A stretch of DNA of 64,000 nt from Glandiceps talaboti (Eukaryota > Hemichordata > Enteropneusta > Spengelidae), in assembly GCF_964340395.1 (NCBI RefSeq), contig NC_135561.1, positions 19,213,740 through 19,277,739 on the forward strand. Reading direction: 5' to 3'. Both the position numbers and the translations under genes were made by a program. Below the pieces are notes generated by a model that was not told the origin of the DNA, made no database searches, and saw nothing but the letters and a program-made list of their open reading frames with translations. This document shows positions 1-56,071 of this stretch, piece by piece. How positions within the stretch are numbered: position 1 is the first letter of the stretch; the number at the start of each line of letters is the position of its first letter.

Positions 1-467
1 TCAATACTATCACACATTTTCTTGCAGAGTTTAATTGCATGAAATATGTAAAAAGCTTACCTTTTTATAATATAAATACCATGAGATGTCACTGAATCAA
101 TGAATTTACGTTCAATAGGTAGCTCAAAATAAACTCTTTGAATAATCTTTGTTCTGAAGCGTTCAAGAAAAGATGAAACAACTAGAAAATATCCGTCTTC
201 CACCTAAGCTAAGTCACACAGCAAGCAAAGCATACTCCCAACGTTGTTCTTTCTATACGAAAGGTAATGTGAAGAGCGACGAAAAGGTGAAAACCAGTAA
301 CAAATGAATCGGTATTTTCAAAACGTACAGCATTTCAGTTTATACAGTATGTCGATAGCTTATCCAGTGAGCAAACCTCACTATGCCAAGTTTAGCGATG
401 TTGAATCAGCTTCAATCGTCTTCCCATTAACGAAATAATTGTGTTTACCCATTTCTTTTGTTACTAG
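1..467 (+). other. Copy A intron 14 (3' part)
   Basis: Non-coding sequence equivalent to the end of intron 14 in B and C. It ends in the acceptor TTACTAG at 461-467. I see no gene or repeat in it. Confidence 0.7.
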
Positions 468-4599
<4,132 letters not shown>

Positions 4600-4608
4600 A
4601 CAGATGGC

Positions 4609-4614
4609 AATAAA
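4609..4614 (+). terminator. Proximal AATAAA, 9 nt after the copy A stop
   Basis: AATAAA begins 10 nt past TAG. Using it would give a 3' UTR of only about 30 nt, so the hexamer at 4854 is the likelier main signal. Confidence 0.35.
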
Positions 4615-4853
4615 TCAATCGCAATGCATATTTTTGACTTGTCTTTAGAAGTAGATAATTTAGTAAAGAATCATATTTAATAATATCCTTATATCAATTC
4701 AATGTAAAGGATACGAAAGCATTGCAGAATATGTCTATGTAGTTCTCTGCATGTATTTGCATGTACATGTGTTATGCTAAAATTGTTTGATTTGATTATC
4801 AATGTTTCCCTATTAGAGGAATGCATCCTTTCAATATGGTAAAGCTAGGTGTG

Positions 4854-4859
4854 AATAAA
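4854..4859 (+). terminator. Likely poly(A) signal of copy A
   Basis: AATAAA about 255 nt after the stop, followed by a T/G-rich stretch (4874-4896) that suits a downstream element. The same hexamer and flank occur at 32146 and 53687 after copies B and C. Confidence 0.6.
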
Positions 4860-4997
4860 ACCACTCTCGGATTGTTCTGAAAGGTTTTGTTTCGAGTAAT
4901 TTGTTTTATTTATTTATGTTAAATAATCCCTGCAAAGTGTCTCTCGATGTGAATCAATTTGACTCAAGGTCACGGCTTACCTACAGACGCAGCAAAA

Positions 4998-5077
4998 GAC
5001 AGACAGGCAGGCAGACAGACAGACAGTTTCGTTAACTCGCTCACTCACTCACTCACTCACTCACTCACTCACTCACT
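4998..5077. repeat. GACA/GGCA and TCAC microsatellites
   Basis: Short (GACA)n with GGCA variants followed by (TCAC)n. B and C carry the same pair at 32296-32388 and 53839-53929. From here to 5647 I see no gene; a 67-codon open frame at 5170 recurs in the other copies but shows no domain. Confidence 0.85.
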
Positions 5078-5647
5078 GATTGCTTGATAGACGGATTTTG
5101 AGTGTTTCAGAATTTATTCAAAGTTTTCTTACCATTTAGCGCTAGCATGGTCCTACATTTTGGGAAAAGTTGTGCATAAAAATAGTTACCATAAGGAACT
5201 ATTTTCCAATCCCGTCAGTGTCTCCAAATTTCCAACGTGCACGTGTATCAAGCCGATATTTTTACAAATACAGTCCCCAAAGTGCAATAATTTCACAAAT
5301 TCTGGTGTCTGTCCTCAATATTCGTAATACTGTAGTCAACATAGAAGATAAAAAAATCAGTAATACTCTCTGAAATGGTAGTTTCATATGTGTACTTTTA
5401 GCTCTGTGAGCATGTTACATTGTCAAAGTCACCTAGCATAATGAACATCATCTTAATCCGACCCTGTTTATAAACAGAGTATTCCACTGAGGGAATTGGA
5501 CGAGTTTGGTCAATATATAAGAATTTCACCATTTTTTGGAAGTTTTAATCCCTCAGGAACAAGCTACCTGTCAAAGCCCCTGAAGATTACATATCAACCT
5601 TTGACCAAAGTCTCGAGTTGTGGTGCAACGCCATTGCGCCATTTTTA

Positions 5648-5695
5648 CCTCCCGTAAGGGTACGGGAGGTATTAAAAGGGGAATGTCTGTCTGTG

Positions 5696-5751
<56 letters not shown>

Positions 5752-6816
5752 TCTGAGAAATTTGCATATTAATGAAATCAACTAATTAAGCAATATCTTA
5801 AGACTGCAAACTTCAATTTCAATATAATTTAGTATATTCGTTAAACATAACAACATACATTTGATCTATAAAATTTGGTGATGTACCTTACAGCGTTAAC
5901 GAATAATTTGCATAATTAATTATTTTTGGTAATTAGGCTATATCTTAAGAATGCATCCTTCATATTCAACATAATTTAGTACATACATTAACCATAACAA
6001 ATTGTGTATGGCCTATAAAGTTAGCTGATGTACCTTATACTGTTAATGAATAATTTGCATAATTAATGAATTTTGGTAATTAGGCTATATCTTAAGACTG
6101 CATACTTCATTTCAATACACTTTAGTACATACGTTAAACATAACAGAGTGCATATCTCCTATAAAAGTTGTTGATTTTGTTTGAAGATTTAGTGAATAAT
6201 TTGCATAAATAATTATTTTCGGTAATTAGGCTATATCTTAAGACTGCATACTTCATTTCAATACACTTTAGTACATACGTTAAACATAACGGAATGCTTA
6301 TCTCCTATAAAAGTTGTTGATTTTGTTTGAAGATTTAGTGAATAAGTTGCATAATTAATTATTTTCGGTAATTAGGCTATATCTTAATACTGCATACTTG
6401 AATTTCAATATAATTTAGTACATAAGTTAACCATAACAAAGCAGATATATCCTATAAAATATTTGATATAGCTTAGTCAGTTTTAATGAAAAATTTGCAT
6501 AATTAATTATTTTAGGTAACTAAGTGTTATCTTAAAAACACAAGCTTCAGATTTCGTATAATATGATACATATGTCAACCATAATAATACGCACCTGTCC
6601 TATGAAGTTTGTTCCAACAACTTTTACCTTTAATGAGTATTTTGAATAATGAACGATATTCAGTAATTAAACAGTATCATACACTCTTCAAATTCCATAT
6701 AATTTGGCACATACATTAACCTAAGAAAGCACGCTTGTCCGAAAACAAAACCTGTTACCACAGTTTTTTTTAGTTTAATGAGTTATTTGCATAATTAGTG
6801 ATTCCCTTACGGGGGG
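5648..6816. mobile_element. Inverted-repeat element with CTGT tract and 147-bp monomers
   Basis: The element starts CCTCCCGTAAGGG (5648-5660) and ends with the near complement CCCTTACGGGGGG (6804-6816). After the left end come a (CTGT)n tract (about 5684-5748) and a diverged tandem array. Nearly the same block starts at about 5757, 5904, 6051, 6197, 6343, 6491, 6640 and 6785, a period of 144-148 bp, with the last monomer abutting the right end. Most monomers contain a TTTGCAT core followed by an AT-rich TAATTA-like stretch. No transposase is present, so it is non-autonomous if mobile. Confidence 0.65.
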
Positions 6817-6863
6817 CATTCAGTTTAAATCTGGTGGAAAATTGATTTCATATTCGTTCTTGT

Positions 6864-7077
6864 ATGGACTGGGTGCATTTAAGAGCAAACATGTTTTCCT
6901 CTTTCTTGGCGCCAGGGCGCATGCACATGACATCTGACCTGTACCTGCCATGCGTTTTGTATCGTTCTTATGTAAACAATCGACAACAGCGTGTTGTCAT
7001 TGGAGGTACGTCATCTAAATGGCAAAAGGTTATATCAGGTATACCACAGGGTTCCATCTTGAGTCCGCTTCTTTTTA
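6864..7077 (+). pseudogene. Reverse transcriptase fragment, first copy
   Basis: A frame reads SYVNNRQQRVVIGGTSSKW and then GIPQGSILSPLLF, the conserved block of jockey/CR1-type non-LTR reverse transcriptases just before the catalytic YADD motif. The fragment stops abruptly at the next inverted-repeat element. Sequence before SYVNN does not resemble the family. Not a working gene. Confidence 0.7.
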
Positions 7078-8239
7078 CCCCCCGTAAGGGTACAGGAGGT
7101 ATTAAAAGGGGAATGTCTGTCTGTCTGTCTGTCCGTCCTTCTGTCTGTCTGTCTATCTGTCTGTCCGTCTGTGTCTGAGAAATTTGCATATTAATGAAAT
7201 CAACTAATTAAGCAATATCTTAAGACTGCAAACTTCAATTTCAATATAATTTAGTATATTCGTTAAACATAACAACATACATTTGATCTATAAAATTTGG
7301 TGATGTACCTTACAGCGTTAACGAATAATTTGCATAATTAATTATTTTTGGTAATTAGGCTATATCTTAAGAATGCATCCTTCATATTCAACATAATTTA
7401 GTACATACATTAACCATAACAAATTGTGTATGTCCTAGAAAGTTAGCTGATGTACCTTATACTGTTAATGAATAATTTGCATAATTAATGAATTTTGGTA
7501 ATTAGGCTATATCTTAAGACTGCATACTTCATTTCAATACACTTTAGTACATACGTTAAACATAACAGAGTGCATATCTCCTATAAAAGTTGTTGATTTT
7601 GTTTGAAGATTTAGTGAATAATTTGCATAAATAATTATTTTCGGTAATTAGGCTATATCTTAAGACTGCATAGTTCAATTTCAATACAATTTAGTACATA
7701 CGTTAAACATAACAGAATGCTTATCTCCTATAAAAGTTGTTGATTTTGTTTGAAGATTTAGTGAATAAGTTGCATAATTAATTATTTTCGGTAATTAGGC
7801 TATATCTTAATACTGCATACTTGAATTTCAATATAATTTAGTACATAAGTTAACCATAACAAAGCAGATATATCCTATAAAATATTTGATATAGCTTAGT
7901 CAGTTTTAATGAAAAATTTGCATAATTAATTATTTTAGGTAACTAAGTGTTATCTTAAAAACGCAAGCTTCAAATTTCGTATAATATGATACATATGTCA
8001 ACCATAATAATACGCACCTGTCCTATGAAGTTTGTTCCAACAACTTTTACCTTTAATGAGTATTTTGAATAATGAACGATATTCAGTAATTAAACAGTAT
8101 CATACACTCTTCAAATTCCATATAATTTGGCACATACATTAACCTAAGAAAGCACGCTTGTCCAAAAACAAAACCTGTTACCATAGTTTTTTTTAGTTTA
8201 ATGAGTTATTTGCATAATTAGTGATTCCCTTACGGGGGG
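7078..8239. mobile_element. Second inverted-repeat element (duplicate of the first)
   Basis: Starts CCCCCCGTAAGGG after the reverse transcriptase fragment and ends CCCTTACGGGGGG (8227-8239). It carries a (CTGT)n tract at 7113-7168 and the same 147-bp array. It differs from the element at 5648 by scattered bases. This block plus the following fragment is the extra 1.42 kb not found between B-C or C-D. Confidence 0.65.
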
Positions 8240-8286
8240 CATTCAGTTTAAATCTGGTGGAAAATTGATTTCATATTCGTTCTTGT

Positions 8287-8500
8287 ATGGACTGGGTGCA
8301 TTTAAGAGCAAACATGTTTTCCTCTTTCTTGGCGCCAGGGCGCATGCACATGACATCTGACCTGTACCTGCCATGCGTTTTGTATCGTTCTTATGTAAAC
8401 AATCGACAACAGCGTGTTGTCATTGGAGGTACGTCATCTAAATGGCAAAAGGTTATATCAGGTGTACCTCAGGGTTCCATCTTGAGTCCGCTTCTTTTTA
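8287..8500 (+). pseudogene. Reverse transcriptase fragment, second copy
   Basis: Repeats 6864-7077 at an offset of 1423 bp, with GVPQGSILSPLLF in place of GIPQGS. It is again cut by an inverted-repeat element right after SPLLF. Confidence 0.7.
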
Positions 8501-8562
8501 CCCCCCGTAAGGGTACAGGAGGTATTAAAAGGGGAATGTCTGTCTGTCTGTCTGTCCGTCCT

Positions 8563-8603
<41 letters not shown>

Positions 8604-9028
8604 ATGTCTGTCTGTCTGTCTGTCTGTCTGTCCATGTGTGTGTCTGTGTTATCATTTTCTAAAAATCGACAAGCTCAATTGTAATGAAATTTGGAATATA
8701 TAATCTTTAGGGTAATGGCGAGACCTGATTAGGTTTTGAGCCAGATCTGTTAATGTTTTAATAGAGAAATTTGCATATTAATGGAATCAACTAATTAAGC
8801 AATATCTTAAGACTGCATACTTCAATTTCAATATAATTTAGTATATTTGTTAAACATAACAACATACATTTGTCCTATAAAATTTGTTGATGTACCTTAC
8901 AGTGTTAACATATAATTTGGCACATACATTAACCTAAGAATGCACGCTTGTCCAAAAACAAAGCCTGTTACCATAGTTTTTTTAGTTTAATGAGTTATTT
9001 GCATAATTAGTGATTCCATTACGGGAGG
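8501..9028. mobile_element. Short inverted-repeat element
   Basis: Starts CCCCCCGTAAGGG and ends CCATTACGGGAGG. It has a (CTGT)n tract (8539-8631) and only about two of the 147-bp-type monomers. A unique middle stretch (8640-8760) is absent from the long form. It looks like an internal-deletion or sister form of the long element. Confidence 0.6.
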
Positions 9029-9566
9029 CATTCATTTTAAATCAGGTTGGAGTTTGTCATGGATGTTCATTATTGTGAGAATGAATACTAGGTCAATAGT
9101 TGTAAACTATTCTAGTCTAGTCAAAAAAAGGGAATTTAGAAACAAATCCCACATTGACGCCAATGTCGCGTCAGCATTGTAAGGGTGTACTTCCGACACA
9201 CGTGACAATATTAATATCCCATTATTTTGTAGCTTACTGTTGTGGAGGCAGACATTAGTAAAAACGTGGGATTTCCTTTCAAGAAATATTTTGAGAAATA
9301 TGTTGTAGTTTTATAAATTGACATTCTAAATGTAAATATTAATATTTTTTTCATCCTGTTAAGGGGATGAGAGATCAATTAGCCATTTTGCATAGTCAAT
9401 TAGTCACACTGAATGTATTTAACTTTTAATCACGCTGGAAATGACTCGTTTGAAAATGAAATTTCGGAAATTGCTTTTGTAATTTGGAGAAATTGCTGAA
9501 ATTTGTTTAATTTGGAATATTTAAGCAACTAAGCTAATTAAACTACAAAGGGAAATTGAAAGAACG
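9029..9566 (+). promoter_or_regulatory. Upstream region of copy B
   Basis: About 540 bp between the last mobile element and the TATA box, kept in C and D with few changes. It contains a pair of complementary 9-mers, AAATCCCAC at about 9143 and GTGGGATTT at about 9267. I see no gene here. Promoter function is inferred from position only. Confidence 0.4.
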
Positions 9567-9574
9567 TATAAATA
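9567..9574 (+). promoter_or_regulatory. TATA box of copy B
   Basis: TATAAATA, 71 bp before the ATG; a start site near 9595-9600 would leave a 5' UTR of about 40 nt. The box and spacing are identical at 35406 (C) and 57001 (D). Confidence 0.65.
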
Positions 9575-9637
9575 CTGCTGTGAACAGATTCAAAAGTCAT
9601 TTCAAATTTGGCTCTGACAAACTACGTATTCACGAAA

Positions 9638-31891
<22,254 letters not shown>

Positions 31892-32145
31892 ACAGATGTC
31901 AATAAATCAATCACAATGCATATTTTTGACGTGTCTTTAGAAGTAGATAATTTAGTAAAGAATCATATTTAATAATATCCTTATATCAATTCAATGTACA
32001 TGATACGAAAGCATTGCAGAATATGTCTATGTAGTTCTCTGCATGTATTTGCATGTACATGTGTTATGCTAAAATTGTTTGATTTGATTATCAATGTTTC
32101 CTTATTAGAGGAATGCATCCTTTCAATATGATAAAGCTAGGTGTG

Positions 32146-32151
32146 AATAAA
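32146..32151 (+). terminator. Likely poly(A) signal of copy B
   Basis: AATAAA about 255 nt after the stop with T/G-rich sequence after it. A nearer AATAAA is at 31901-31906. Confidence 0.6.
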
Positions 32152-32295
32152 ACCACTCTCGAATTGTTCTGAAAGGTTTTGTTTCGAGTAATTTATTTAT
32201 TTATTTATTTATTTATGTTAAATAATCCCAGCAAAGTGTCTCTCGATGTGTATCAATTTGACTCAAGGTCACGGCTTACCTACAGATACAGCGAA

Positions 32296-32388
32296 AGACA
32301 GACAGGCAGGCAGACAGACAGACAGACAGACAGTCTCGTTAACTCGCTCACTCACTCACTCACTCACTCACTCACTCACTCACTCACT
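32296..32388. repeat. GACA and TCAC tracts, B-C intergenic
   Basis: Same pair as at 4998-5077; the region to 32959 holds nothing else recognisable. Confidence 0.85.
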
Positions 32389-32959
32389 GATTGCTTGATA
32401 GACGGATTTTGAGTGTTTCAGAATTTATTCAAAGTTTTCTTACCATTTAACGCAGGCATGGTCCTACATTTTGGGAAAAGTTGTGCATAAAAATAGTTAC
32501 CATAAAGAACTATTTTCCAATCCCGTCAGTGTCTCCAAATTTCCAACGTACACGTGTATCAAGCCGATATTTTTACAAATACAGTCCCCAAAGTGCAATA
32601 ATTTCACAAATTCTGGTGTCTGTCCTCAATATTCGTAATACTGTAGTCAACATAGAAGATAAAAAAAATCAGTAATACTCTCTGAAATGGTAGTTTCATA
32701 TGTGTACTTTTAGCTCTGTGAGCATGTTACATTTTCAAAGTCCCCTAGCATAATGAACATCATCTTAATCCGATCCTGTTTATAAACAGAGTATTCCACT
32801 GAGGGAATTGGATGAGTTTGGTCAATATATAAGAATTTCACCATTTTTTGGACGTTTTAATCCCTCAGGAACAAGCTACCTGTCAAAGCCCCTGAAGATT
32901 ACATATCAACCTTTGACCAAAGTCTCGAGTTGTGGTGCAACGCCATTGCGCCATTTTTA

Positions 32960-33008
32960 CCTCCCGTAAGGGTACGGGAGGTATTAAAAGGGGAATGTCT
33001 GTCTGTGT

Positions 33009-33043
<35 letters not shown>

Positions 33044-34085
33044 TGTCTGAGAAATTTGCATATTAATGAAATCAACTAATTAAGCAATATCTTAAGACTG
33101 CAAACTTCAATTTCAATATAATTTAGTATATTCGTTAAACATAACAACATACATTTGATCTATAAAATTTGGTGATGTACCTTACAGCGTTAACGAATAA
33201 TTTTGGTAATTAGGCTATATCTTAAGAATGCATCCTTCATATTCAACATAATTTAGTACATACATTAACCATAACAAATTGTGTATGTCCTATAAAGTTA
33301 ATTGATGTACCTTATAGAGTTAATGAATAATTTGCATAATTAATGAATTTTGGTAATTAGGCTATATCTTAAGACTGCATACTTCATTTCAATACACTTT
33401 AGTACATACGTTAAACATAACAGAGTGCATATCTCCTATAAAAGTTGTTGATTTTGTTTGAAGATTTAGTGAATAATTTGCATAATTAATTATTTTCGGT
33501 AATTAGGCTATATCTTAAGACTGCATACTTCAATTTCAGTACAATTTAATACATACGTTAAACATAACAGAATGCTTATCTCCTATAAAAGTTGTTGATT
33601 TTGTTTGAAGATTTAGTGAATAAGTTGCATAATTAATTATTTTCGGTAATTAGGCTATATCTTAATACTGCATACTTGAATTTAGTTCATAAGTTAACCA
33701 TAACAAAGCAGATATATCCTATAAAATATTTGATATAGCTTAGTCAGTTTTAATGAAAAATTTGCATAATTAATTATTTTAGGTAACTAAGTGTTATCTT
33801 AAAAACGCAAGCTTCAAATTTCGTATAATATGATATATATGTCAACCATAATAATACGCACCTGTCCTATGAAGTTTGTTCCAGCAACTTTTACCTTTAA
33901 TGAGTATTTTGAATAATGAACGATATTCAGTAATTAAACAGTATCATGCACTCTTCAAATTCCATATAATTTTGCACATACATTAACCTAAGAAAGCACG
34001 CTTGTCCAAAAACAAAACCTGTTACCATAGTTTTTTTTTTAGTTTAATGAGTTATTTGCATAATTAGTGATTCCCTTACGGGAGG
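32960..34085. mobile_element. Long inverted-repeat element, B-C intergenic
   Basis: CCTCCCGTAAGGG to CCCTTACGGGAGG, here with perfectly complementary 13-bp ends. One monomer has lost about 15 bp near 33202. It has a CTGT tract and the 147-bp array as in 5648-6816. Confidence 0.65.
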
Positions 34086-34132
34086 CATTCAGTTTAAATC
34101 TGGTGGAAAATTGATTTCATATTCGTTCTTGT

Positions 34133-34346
34133 ATGGACTGGGTGCATTTAAGAGCAAACATATTTTCCTCTTTCTTGGCGCCAGGGCGCATGCACATGAC
34201 ATCTGACCTGTACCTGCCATGCGTTTTGTATCGTTCTTATGTAAACAATCGACAACAGTGTGTTGTCATTGGAGGTACGTCATCTAAATGGCAAACGGTT
34301 ATATCAGGTGTACCTCAGGGTTCCATCTCGAGTCCGCTTCTTTTTA
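34133..34346 (+). pseudogene. Reverse transcriptase fragment, B-C intergenic
   Basis: Same fragment as at 6864 (GVPQGSISSPLLF), cut by the next element. Confidence 0.7.
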
Positions 34347-34417
34347 CCCCCCCGTAAGGGTACAGGAGGTATTAAAAGGGGAATGTCTGTCTGCCTGTCT
34401 GTCTGTCTGTCCGTCCT

Positions 34418-34454
<37 letters not shown>

Positions 34455-34871
34455 ATGTCTGTCTGTCTGTCTGTCCATGTGTGTGTCTGTGTTATCATTT
34501 TCTAAAAATCGGCAAGCTCAATTGTAATGAAATTTGGAATATATAATCTTTAGGGTAATGGCGAGACCTGATTAGGTTTTGAACCAGATCTGTTAATGTT
34601 TTAATAGAGAAATTTGCATATTAATGGAATCAACTAATTAAGCAATATCTTAAGACTGCATACTTCAATTTCAATATAATTTAGTATATTTGTTAAACAT
34701 AACAACATACATTTGTCCTATAAAATTTGTTGATGTACCTTACAGTGTTAACATATAATTTGGCACATACATTAACCTAAGAAAGCACGCTTGTCCAAAA
34801 ACAAAGCCTGTTACCATAGTTTTTTTAGTTTAATGAGTTATTTGCATAATTAGTGATTCCATTACGGGAGG
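34347..34871. mobile_element. Short inverted-repeat element, B-C intergenic
   Basis: Counterpart of 8501-9028 with a CTGT tract at 34384-34480. Confidence 0.6.
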
Positions 34872-35405
34872 CATTCATTTTAAATCAGGTTGGAGTTTGT
34901 CATTGATGTTCATTATTGTGAGAATGAATACTAGGTCAATAGTTGTAAACTATTCTAGTCTAGTCAAAAAAAGGGAATTTAGAAACAAATCCCACATTGA
35001 CGCCAATGTCGCGTCAGCATTGTAAGGGTGTACTTCCGACACACGTGACAATATCATTATATAATTTTGTAGCCTACTGTTGTTGAAGCAGACATTGGTA
35101 AAAACGTGGGATTTGCTTTCAAGAAATATTTTGAAAAATATGTTGTAGTTTTATAAATTGACATTCTAAATGTAAATATTAATATTTTTTCATCCTGTTA
35201 AGGGGATGAGAGATCAATTAGCCATTTTGCATAGTCAATTAGTCACACTGAATGTATTTAACTTTTAATCACGCTGGAAATGACTCGTTTGAAAATGAAA
35301 TTTCGGAAATTACTTTTGTAATTTGGAGAAATTGCTGAAATTTGATTAATTTGGAATATTTAAGCAACTAAGCTAATTAAACTACAAAGGGAAATTGAAA
35401 GAACG
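34872..35405 (+). promoter_or_regulatory. Upstream region of copy C
   Basis: Counterpart of 9029-9566 with a few substitutions and small indels. No gene seen. Confidence 0.4.
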
Positions 35406-35413
35406 TATAAATA
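35406..35413 (+). promoter_or_regulatory. TATA box of copy C
   Basis: TATAAATA, 71 bp before the ATG at 35477. Confidence 0.65.
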
Positions 35414-35476
35414 CTGCTGTGAACAGATTCAAAAGTCATTTCAAATTTGGCTCTGACAAACTACGTATCAACGAAA

Positions 35477-53432
<17,956 letters not shown>

Positions 53433-53686
53433 ACAGATGTCAATAAATCAATCACAATGCATATTTTTGACGTGTCTTTAGAAGTAGATAATTTAGTAAA
53501 GAATCATATTTAATAATATCCTTATATCAATTCAATGTACATGATACGAAAGCATTGCAGAATATGTCTATGTAGTTCTCTGCATGTATTTGCATGTACA
53601 TGTGTTATGCTAAAATTGTTTGATTTGATTATCAATGTTTCCCTATTAGAGGAATGCATCCTTTCAATATGGTAAAGCTAGGTGTG

Positions 53687-53692
53687 AATAAA
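53687..53692 (+). terminator. Likely poly(A) signal of copy C
   Basis: AATAAA at the same distance from the stop as in A and B. Confidence 0.6.
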
Positions 53693-53838
53693 ACCACTCT
53701 CGAATTGTTCTGAAAGGTTTTGTTTCGAGTAATTTATTTATTTATTTATTTATTTATTTATGTTAAATAATCCCTGCAAAGTGTCTCTCGATGTGTATCA
53801 ATTTGACTCAAGGTCACGGCTTACCTACAGATACAGCG

Positions 53839-53929
53839 AAAGACAGACAGGCAGGCAGACAGACAGACAGACAGTCTCGTTAACTCGCTCACTCACTCAC
53901 TCACTCACTCACTCACTCACTCACTCACT
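53839..53929. repeat. GACA and TCAC tracts, C-D intergenic
   Basis: Same pair as after A and B. From 53930 to 54500 nothing else is recognisable. Confidence 0.85.
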
Positions 53930-54500
53930 GATTGCTTGATAGACGGATTTTGAGTGTTTCAGAATTTGTTCAAAGTTTTCTTACCATTTAGCGCTAGCAT
54001 GGTCCTACATTTTGGGAAAAGTTGTGCATAAAAATAGTTACCATAAAGAACTATTTTCCAATCCCGTCAGTGTCTCCAAATTTCCAACGTGCACGTGTAT
54101 CAAGCCGATATTTTTACAAATACAGTCCCCAAAGTGCAATAAGTTCACAAATTCTGGTGTCTGTCCTCAATATTCGTAATACTGTAGTCAACATAGAAGA
54201 TAAAAAAAATCAGTAATACTCTCTTAAATGGTAGTTTCATATGTGTACTTTTAGCTCTGTGAGCATGTTACATTGTCAAAGTCACCTAGCATAATGAACA
54301 TCATCTTAATCCGACCCTGTTTATAAACAGAGTATTCCACTGAGGGAATTGGACGAGTTTGGTCAATATATAAGAATTTCACCATTTTTTGGACATTTTA
54401 ATCCCTCAGGAACAAGCTACCTGTCAAAGCCCCTGAAGATTACATATCAACCTTTGACCAAAGTCTCGAGTTGTGGTGCAACGCCATTGCGCCATTTTTA

Positions 54501-54549
54501 CCTCCCGTAAGGGTACGGGAGGTATTAAAAGGGGAATGTCTGTCTGTGT

Positions 54550-54584
<35 letters not shown>

Positions 54585-55653
54585 TGTCTGAGAAATTTGC
54601 ATATTAATGAAATCAACTAATTAAGCAATATCTTAAGACTGCAAACTTCAATTTCAATATAATTTAGTATATTCGTTAAACATAACAACATACATTTGAT
54701 CTATAAAATTTGGTGATGTACCTTACAGCGTTAACGAATAATTTGCATAATTAATTATTTTTGGTAATTAGGCTATATCTTAAGAATGCATCCTTCATAT
54801 TCAACATAATTTAGTACATACATTAACCATAACAAATTGTGTATGTCCTATAAAGTTAGTTGATGTACCTTATAGTGTTAATGAATAATTTGCATAATTA
54901 ATGCATTTTGGTAATTAGGCTATATCTTAAGACTGCATACTTCATTTCAATACACTTTAGTACATACGTTAAACATAACAGAGTGCATATCTCCTATAAA
55001 AGTTGTTGATTTTGTTTGAAGATTTAGTGAATAATTTGCATAATTAATTATTTTCGGTAATTAGGCTATATCTTAAGACTGCATACTTCAATTTCAATAC
55101 AATTTAGTACATACGTTAAACATAACAGAATGCTTATCTCCTATAAAAGTTGTTGATTTTGTTTGAAGATTTAGTGAATAAGTTGCATAATTAATTATTT
55201 TCGGTAATTAGGCTATATCTTAATACTGCATACTTGAATTTCAATATAATTTAGTACATAAGTTAACCATAACAAAGCAGATATATCCTATAAAATATTT
55301 GATATAGCTTAGTCAGTTTTAATGAAAAATATGCATAATTAATTATTTTAGGTAACTAAGTGTTATCTTAAAAACGCAAGCTTCAAATTTCGTATAATAT
55401 GATATATATGTCAACCATAATAATACGCACCTGTCCTATGAAGTTTGTTCACGCAACTTTTACCTTTAATGAGTATTTTGAATAATGAACGATATTCAGT
55501 AATTAAACAGTATCATGCACTCTTCAAATTCCATATAATTTGGCACATACATTAACCTAAGAAAGCACGCTTGTCCAAAAACAAAACCTGTTACCATAGT
55601 TTTTTTTTAGTGTAATGAGTTATTTGCATAATTAGTGATTCCCTTACGGGAGG
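54501..55653. mobile_element. Long inverted-repeat element, C-D intergenic
   Basis: CCTCCCGTAAGGG to CCCTTACGGGAGG, perfect 13-bp ends, with the CTGT tract and eight 147-bp-type monomers. Confidence 0.65.
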
Positions 55654-55700
55654 CATTCAGTTTAAATCTGGTGGAAAATTGATTTCATATTCGTTCTTGT

Positions 55701-55914
55701 ATGGACTGGGTGCATTTAAGAGCAAACATGTTTTCCTCTTTCTTGGCGCCAGGGCGCATGCACATGACATCTGACCTGTACCTGCCATGCGTTTTGTATC
55801 GTTCTTATGTAAACAATCGACAACAGCGTGTTGTCATTGGAGGTACGTCATCTAAATGGCAAAAGGTTATATCAGGTGTACCTCAGGGTTCCATCTTGAG
55901 TCCGCTTCTTTTTA
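55701..55914 (+). pseudogene. Reverse transcriptase fragment, C-D intergenic
   Basis: Same as 8287-8500 (GVPQGSILSPLLF). Confidence 0.7.
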
Positions 55915-55985
55915 CCCCCCCGTAAGGGTACAGGAGGTATTAAAAGGGGAATGTCTGTCTGCCTGTCTGTCTGTCTGTCCGTCCT

Positions 55986-56071
<86 letters not shown>

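Noticed and set aside
5170-5373. Open frame of 67 codons kept after A, B and C
   Set aside because: It is kept only because the unit is recently duplicated; a base insertion near its end changes the C-terminus, and no domain is visible.
5757-6803. Regular array that might suggest a CRISPR-like or satellite locus
   Set aside because: Monomers are 147 bp, diverged throughout with no separate spacers, and lie in animal DNA inside an inverted-repeat element.
9143-9275. Complementary 9-mers AAATCCCAC and GTGGGATTT upstream of the promoter
   Set aside because: Too short to call a transposon or a binding-site pair; could be chance.
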